NCBI GenBank assembly: GCA_964604565.1
Contig: CAZRZN010000125.1
Location: 1-11,477, forward strand
Source: CAZRZN01 sp964604565
Lineage (GTDB): Bacteria; Pseudomonadota; Alphaproteobacteria; Rhodobacterales; Rhodobacteraceae
Length of the DNA stretch: 11,477 bases
Direction of reading: 5' to 3'
This document shows positions 7,558 to 11,477 of the stretch, in pieces; the first letter of the stretch is position 1, and every line of letters starts with the position of its first letter. The notes beneath the pieces were generated by a model. That model had not been told where the DNA came from and ran no database searches. It saw only the letters and a list, made by a program, of their open reading frames with translations. A program made the translations under genes and the position numbers.

Positions 7558-7963
7558 CTTTCGCGCCTGCCTGCATCTGACGGGCAGCGGAAGATTGACT
7601 TTTGTCCGGGGTCTGCAACCGGATCCGCCTCTCCGAAGGCAAGCCTGACCTGAAACGCACGGGGAGCCTGGCAGGATAGTAAAGGGCCCGCTCTGGGACG
7701 GTTGCAACATCGCCCGGCCGGTTCCCCGTCGCGCGGTCAAGGCCTGTCTCTGGATCGGAAAAGGCCCGCGCAAGATCCTGCAAAGGTCGAGCGATCTCCG
7801 TCACCGTCAGGTGGCGCGGGAATCTTGGAACATTTGCCCCGGGGCCATCCCAAGACCCCGATCAGGCGCAGCACGGCGCGTTATTGGTATGTCCGCCTCG
7901 GTCAGGGCCGCCAAGGCCCCACAGAATCCCCGGACGCCGATCAGGAAGGGTTTGGCCCCTGCT
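7558..7963. other. Convergent 406-bp region without a convincing gene
   Basis: This region lies between the ends of the CorC-type gene and the minus-strand flavoprotein gene. Weak hairpins occur just after the CorC-type stop: CTGCC/GGCAG (7567-7571 with 7583-7587) and TCCGG/CCGGA (7605-7609 with 7619-7623). Neither is followed at once by a T-run, so termination is uncertain. Further in is a nested inverted repeat: CTTGG (7824-7828) pairing with CCAAG (7850-7854) around the palindrome GCCCCGGGGC (7836-7845). Minus-strand frames such as GTG 7804 to 7544 are open, but my hand count of third-position GC in the first 53 codons is about 64%, against roughly 85% in the start of aroB. Nothing recognisable is encoded; a decayed gene or a structured RNA remains possible. 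Confidence 0.55.
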
Positions 7964-10384
7964 TCAGGCGCGCAACCGGCGTCCCTGAGGGTCAAACGGC
8001 GGCTCACCAAGCATCACGGCCCCGTGCGGACGCCCCAGCACCATGACCTCCACCCGGTCACCCGGCACGGCAGTCCCCGCCGTCACATAGCCCAGCGCCA
8101 GACTGCGCCCCACGGAATAGCCATAACCGCCGGAGGTGACCCGCCCGATGCCCGCGCCATTGGCAAAGATCGGCTCCCCTCCCGTCGCGTCCGCGCCAGA
8201 AGCCTTCACCGCATCCTCGTCCAATGCCAGCATCACGAGCGTTTCGCGCGCCGGGTTGTCGATGACCCGCATCAGCGCCGCCTTGTTCAGAAAATCCTTG
8301 TCGAGCTTGCACAGGCGCTCCAACCCGACCTCCTGCGGCCAGTATTCCGGGGAATACTCGCGGCTCCAGGATCCATACCCTTTTTCGATGCGCAGGCACA
8401 TCAGCGCGCGGCTGCCCACGGGGCCGACATCCAGTGCAGCGCCTTCGCTCAACAGCGCTTCGTAAAGGCGCGCCTGATCGCCTTCGGCGCAATGCAATTC
8501 CCACCCCAGATCGCCGGTGAAGGACACGCGCAGCGCCAGCACCCGCACCCCTGCCAGATCGATCCAGGACGACGCCATGAAGGGGAAATCCTCCGTGGCC
8601 AAAGATGCGTTGGTCATGCGCTGCAACATCTGACGCGCGCGCGGACCCGCCACGTTGAAGCCGCACATCGCCTCTGTCATGCTTTCGAACGTCGTTCCCT
8701 CGGGCAGTGCCACATCGCGGAAAAAACGCAGGTGATAGCGTTCGGCCATGCCCGATCCGATGACCCAGAATTCCTCCTCACCCAGCCGCGTCACCGTGAA
8801 ATCCCCGGCAATCCCGCCGCGTTTGCCGATCAGCGGCGTCAGGCAGGACCGTCCGACCTTGCGCGGCATCCGGTTGGCGAAAACCGCGTTGAGCCACGCC
8901 TCGGCACCCGCGCCGGTGACGCGGTATTTGGCAAAATTCGAAATGTCGATGATTCCGCCCGTTTCCCGCAGCATCCGCGCCTCGCGCCCGACGCTTTCGA
9001 ACCATCCCTGCCGGGTAAAGCCGGGAGTATCCGGCTGTTCGGCGTCGAAATAGGCCGGATGTTCCCACCCGTAGTTGAGGCCGAACGCGGCCCCCCTGTC
9101 CTTTTGCATCTGGTAGACCGGGCGCCTGCGCACCGGGCGGCCGGCCTCACGTTCCTCTCCGGGGAAATGGATGGCGAAACGGTGGGCGTATTGGTTCTTG
9201 ACCCGTGCGCGGGTAAACGCCTCATCCGCCCATGCGCCAAAGCGCGCCACGTCCCATGGGAACATGTCGTATTGCATCTCGCCCTCGATGATCCATTGCG
9301 CGGCCATCAACCCCATTCCGCCGGATTGCGAGAACCCGGGGATGATGCCGTTGCAACAGAAATAGCCGGTCAGTTCCGGCACCGGCCCCATCAGCACGTT
9401 GCTGTCCGGCGACCAGATCATCGGCCCGTTGATGACCCGCTTGATCCCGGCCGTGCCGACCGCCGGCACCCGGTCGATGGCGCGCATCATGTTGTCCTCG
9501 ATCCGTTCCAGATCGTCGGGAAAGAGATCATGGGCAAAATCCAGCGGCGTGCCCGCCTCTGCCCAGAGGCGGACATCCCGCTCATAGGCGCCGATCAGCA
9601 GGCCCTTGCCCTCCTGCCGGAGGTAGTATTCGCCGTCCCGGTCCGCGACCGACGGCAGGCGGCGGTCCATGGCCGCGATCTCGGCAATCGTTTCGGTCAC
9701 GAAATACTGGTGTTCGGTGGGTTGCAGCGGCAGTTTCAGCCCCGCCAGCGCGGCCACCTCCCGGCCCCAGAGACCGGCGGCGTTGACCACCCATGGGGTG
9801 TGAATGTCACCTTTCGGCGTGCGCACGATCCATGTGCCGTCAGGCTGCTGTTCGGTCGCCGTGACAGGCGTAAAGCGGTGGATTTCCGCGCCGCGCTGGC
9901 GCGCGCCAGCCGCATATGCCGCGGTCACGCCGGAGGGATCGACATTGCCGCCGTCGGGTTCGAACATGATGCAGCGGATGCCGGAAAAATCAACCAAAGG
10001 GTGCAGGCGCTCCGCCTCGTCCCGACTGACCTCGTGAAAGTTCATCCCGTAAAGCCGCGCCTTCGCCTCCTGCAGGCGCAGTTGGTGTTCGCGCGCCTCG
10101 GTTTGCGCCAGATACAGACTGCCCGCCTGAAAGACGCCGCAGCTTTGCCCAGTCTCGGCCTCCAGATCCTTGTAGAGGGTCATCGTGTAATGTTGAAGCC
10201 GCGAGATATTGGTGCTGTCGTGCAACCCGTGGATGTTGGCGGCGGCGTGCCAAGTGGATCCGCTGGTCAGTTCGTCCCGCTCCAGCAGGATGACGTCGGT
10301 CCATCCGAGTTTTGTCAGATGGTAGAGGATCGAACATCCGATGACGCCGCCACCGATGACGACCGCCTGTGCATGGCTTTTCAT
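7964..10384 (-). CDS. FAD-dependent dehydrogenase fused to GcvT-type folate domain (dimethylglycine/sarcosine dehydrogenase family)
   Basis: The 806-residue protein joins an N-terminal DAO-type FAD domain (about 1-370) with an FAO-type central segment (about 372-430) and GcvT plus GcvT-C domains (about 430-800). Visible are the dinucleotide loop GGGVIG (11-16), Glu35 for the ribose, and SGSTWHAA (41-48), whose His46 occupies the position that covalently holds FAD in dimethylglycine and sarcosine dehydrogenases. SFTGDLGWEL (621-630) and RGGIAGDFTVT (522-532, with Asp528 at the conserved folate-domain acid) lie in the GcvT part. Such enzymes oxidatively demethylate N-methyl amino acids and pass the one-carbon unit to tetrahydrofolate. 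ATG 10384 is favoured by AAGGGG at 10396-10391 with 6-nt spacing. The frame stays open upstream, but that part runs into the divergent aldolase gene. Dimethylglycine versus sarcosine or another substrate cannot be decided from sequence. Confidence 0.9.
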   Translation of the reverse strand: MKSHAQAVVIGGGVIGCSILYHLTKLGWTDVILLERDELTSGSTWHAAANIHGLHDSTNISRLQHYTMTLYKDLEAETGQSCGVFQAGSLYLAQTEAREHQLRLQEAKARLYGMNFHEVSRDEAERLHPLVDFSGIRCIMFEPDGGNVDPSGVTAAYAAGARQRGAEIHRFTPVTATEQQPDGTWIVRTPKGDIHTPWVVNAAGLWGREVAALAGLKLPLQPTEHQYFVTETIAEIAAMDRRLPSVADRDGEYYLRQEGKGLLIGAYERDVRLWAEAGTPLDFAHDLFPDDLERIEDNMMRAIDRVPAVGTAGIKRVINGPMIWSPDSNVLMGPVPELTGYFCCNGIIPGFSQSGGMGLMAAQWIIEGEMQYDMFPWDVARFGAWADEAFTRARVKNQYAHRFAIHFPGEEREAGRPVRRRPVYQMQKDRGAAFGLNYGWEHPAYFDAEQPDTPGFTRQGWFESVGREARMLRETGGIIDISNFAKYRVTGAGAEAWLNAVFANRMPRKVGRSCLTPLIGKRGGIAGDFTVTRLGEEEFWVIGSGMAERYHLRFFRDVALPEGTTFESMTEAMCGFNVAGPRARQMLQRMTNASLATEDFPFMASSWIDLAGVRVLALRVSFTGDLGWELHCAEGDQARLYEALLSEGAALDVGPVGSRALMCLRIEKGYGSWSREYSPEYWPQEVGLERLCKLDKDFLNKAALMRVIDNPARETLVMLALDEDAVKASGADATGGEPIFANGAGIGRVTSGGYGYSVGRSLALGYVTAGTAVPGDRVEVMVLGRPHGAVMLGEPPFDPQGRRLRA

Positions 10385-10568
10385 TGTGTGCCCCTTGGCA
10401 AAACCTGCGGACACTCTCATGCCGGTCGCGGCGCGCCGGTTGCCACAAGGCGACATTTTTGGTCGCGGGGATACAAGTGCCCGTGGAAACCCGCATCGTG
10501 TCTTTTTGCAGACGTCCCGAAGAACCATGCTAACGTGACGCCAGATTGAACATCCGGGGACCGTGGGC
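10385..10568. promoter_or_regulatory. Divergent promoter region with dyad GCGAC-N7-GTCGC
   Basis: The 184 bp between the flavoprotein and aldolase starts must drive both genes. A 17-bp dyad, GCGACATTTTTGGTCGC (10450-10466), has five-base arms around an AT-rich centre, and its right half (GGTCGCGG, 10461-10468) also occurs at 10424-10431. This could be an operator. An alternative reading is that GTTGCC/GGCGAC (10439-10444 with 10449-10454) followed by ATTTTT resembles a small intrinsic terminator on the + strand. A weak + promoter may be TTGCAG (10506-10511), 17-bp spacer, GCTAAC (10529-10534). No regulator gene is present in the window, so the controlling protein is unknown. Confidence 0.35.
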
Positions 10569-11321
10569 ATGGCAGACTTCAAGCACCGATTGCACAACAC
10601 GCAGAAGCCTATGTCGATGCATGTCTGCACGATCCCATCCGCCGTCGTGACACAGGCGCTGGCCGCCGCAGGGGCCGATGCTGTGATCATCGACATGGAA
10701 CATGGCGCCATAGACCATGGCAGTGCCCATGCGATGATCGCAGCCACCCAAGGCACCGCCTGCGCGCCTTTTGTGCGCCTTGCAGAAAACGACGCCGCAC
10801 AGGTCAAGCGCGCGCTGGATCTGGGGGCCGAGGGCATCGTCTTTCCGCTGATCCGCAGCGCCGAAGACGCGCGGCGCGCCGTGGCCGCCATGCGCTATCC
10901 GCCCGACGGCAACCGCGGCTTTGGCCCGTTCATCGCCCAGTCCCGCTGGGCAACCACCCTGCCCGGCTATGCCGCCGCGATGCAGGATAATCTGGTCTGC
11001 TGCCTGCTGGTCGAAACCCGCGATGCCATCGAAAACATCGACGCAATCTGCGCTGTCGAAGGGATCGACCTGCTGGTGCCCGCGGTCTTTGACCTCTCGA
11101 CGGATCTGGGCCTCATGGGACAGATGGACCACCCGGACCTGCTCTCCGCCATGGCCAAGGTCGAGGCTGCCGCCAAATCGGCAGGCATTCCCCTGGGCAA
11201 TGCCGCATTGACCAAGCAGCAAGCAGAGGCGCTCATCGCGCGGGGGTATCGCGTCATCGCCGGTTTCGACGTGCTCTGGCTGCGGGAAAAGACCGCCGAA
11301 GCGCAGGGCTGGCTGGCCTGA
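10569..11321 (+). CDS. HpcH/HpaI-family class II aldolase (citrate lyase/aldolase superfamily)
   Basis: The 250-residue protein is a TIM-barrel metal-dependent aldolase of the HpcH/HpaI type, which splits or joins pyruvate (or a similar 2-keto acid) and an aldehyde. The catalytic set falls at the positions I recall for E. coli HpaI: Asp42 and His45 in IDMEHG, Arg70 in FVRL, Glu149 in LLVET and Asp175 in VFDLS (Glu149 and Asp175 bind the metal). The usual GPxDLS loop reads PAVFDLS here (171-177), so the substrate may differ. ATG 10569 is preferred because GGGGA (10556-10560) lies 8 nt upstream; an in-frame GTG at 10563 would leave only 2 nt. It is divergent from the flavoprotein gene, hinting at shared control. 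The true substrate is unknown. Confidence 0.88.
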   Translation: MADFKHRLHNTQKPMSMHVCTIPSAVVTQALAAAGADAVIIDMEHGAIDHGSAHAMIAATQGTACAPFVRLAENDAAQVKRALDLGAEGIVFPLIRSAEDARRAVAAMRYPPDGNRGFGPFIAQSRWATTLPGYAAAMQDNLVCCLLVETRDAIENIDAICAVEGIDLLVPAVFDLSTDLGLMGQMDHPDLLSAMAKVEAAAKSAGIPLGNAALTKQQAEALIARGYRVIAGFDVLWLREKTAEAQGWLA

Positions 11322-11388
11322 AAACACAGGGCTCCACCTTGCGCGCCGGGTCCCTGACAGACTGAATGGCGGATCGCGCCGGGGCGAG

Positions 11389-11477
11389 TTATCCAATCTC
11401 GGCGAAGGCGGGATGGATCGAAAACGCTGCCACGCAGGCATCATGCAGGGCTGCGGGTGGAATGCGCCACGCTTTAG
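11389..11477 (-). CDS. Possible 3' end of a minus-strand gene, unrecognised
   Basis: On the minus strand one frame stays open from the right edge to a TAA at 11391-11389, giving about 28 residues that end HPAFAEIG. The piece reads like a normal bacterial C-terminus (KAWRIPPAAL near its visible start), and the position is right for a gene convergent with the aldolase, 67 bp away. Third-position GC is only about 60% by my count, and 28 codons are too few to decide. No family is recognisable. It may equally be noncoding sequence. Confidence 0.3.
   Translation of the reverse strand, partial: KAWRIPPAALHDACVAAFSIHPAFAEIG

Noticed and set aside
7811..10549. A 912-codon open frame on the + strand opposite the flavoprotein gene
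   Set aside because: It is antisense to a fully conserved two-domain enzyme. Its product is rich in Arg, His, Pro and Gln with no family motif, typical of a shadow frame in GC-rich DNA.
10385..10891. N-terminal extension of the flavoprotein by 169 residues
   Set aside because: The extension crosses the divergent promoter region and overlaps the aldolase gene. A strong ribosome binding site and the expected N-terminal FAD motif both point to ATG 10384.
1..11477. A hidden defence, CRISPR, toxin-antitoxin or biosynthetic system
   Set aside because: All large frames on both strands are explained by core metabolic, membrane or recombination genes. No spaced repeats, nuclease or toxin motifs were seen.

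Overview
The window reads as ordinary chromosomal DNA of a GC-rich alphaproteobacterium, most likely a member of the Rhodobacterales (Roseobacter group). The evidence is the strong G/C third-position bias, an SSB tail ending in DDEIPF, an aroK-aroB pair next to a xerD cluster, and a dimethylglycine/sarcosine-dehydrogenase-type flavoprotein with the sequence style common in marine roseobacters. The species cannot be named from the sequence. I see no tRNA, rRNA, CRISPR array, insertion sequence, phage gene or attachment site.

Layout: (1) 2-247 (+) is the glycine-rich tail of ssb. (2) 320-1378 (+) is a membrane M50 site-2-type metalloprotease with two C-terminal CBS motifs. (3) 1379-1607 is a tail-to-tail gap. 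(4) 2729-1608 and 3298-2726 (-) are aroB and aroK, overlapping by 4 nt, two steps of the shikimate pathway. (5) Divergent from aroK is a tightly overlapping + strand trio: a 49-residue single-pass membrane protein (3394-3543), a 499-residue exported protein of unknown function (3533-5032), and xerD (5029-5961). (6) 6220-7557 (+) is a CNNM/CBS/CorC-HlyC membrane protein. (7) 7558-7963 is a convergent stretch in which I find no convincing gene. (8) 10384-7964 (-) is an 806-residue flavoprotein fused to a GcvT-type folate domain. (9) 10569-11321 (+), divergent from it, is a 250-residue HpcH/HpaI-type class II aldolase. (10) 11477-11389 (-) may be the 3' end of another gene.

How the genes work together: aroK and aroB form one transcription unit for chorismate supply. 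The 3394-5961 trio looks translationally coupled, so the small membrane protein and the exported protein are probably made together with XerD, although nothing in their sequences links them to recombination. The flavoprotein and the aldolase share a 184-bp divergent promoter region holding a small dyad. This suggests, but does not prove, co-regulation in catabolism of methylated amines and 2-keto or hydroxy acids.

I looked for an undescribed system and did not find one. The best leads are the uncharacterised small membrane protein/exported protein pair in front of xerD, and an unusual active-site loop in the aldolase.
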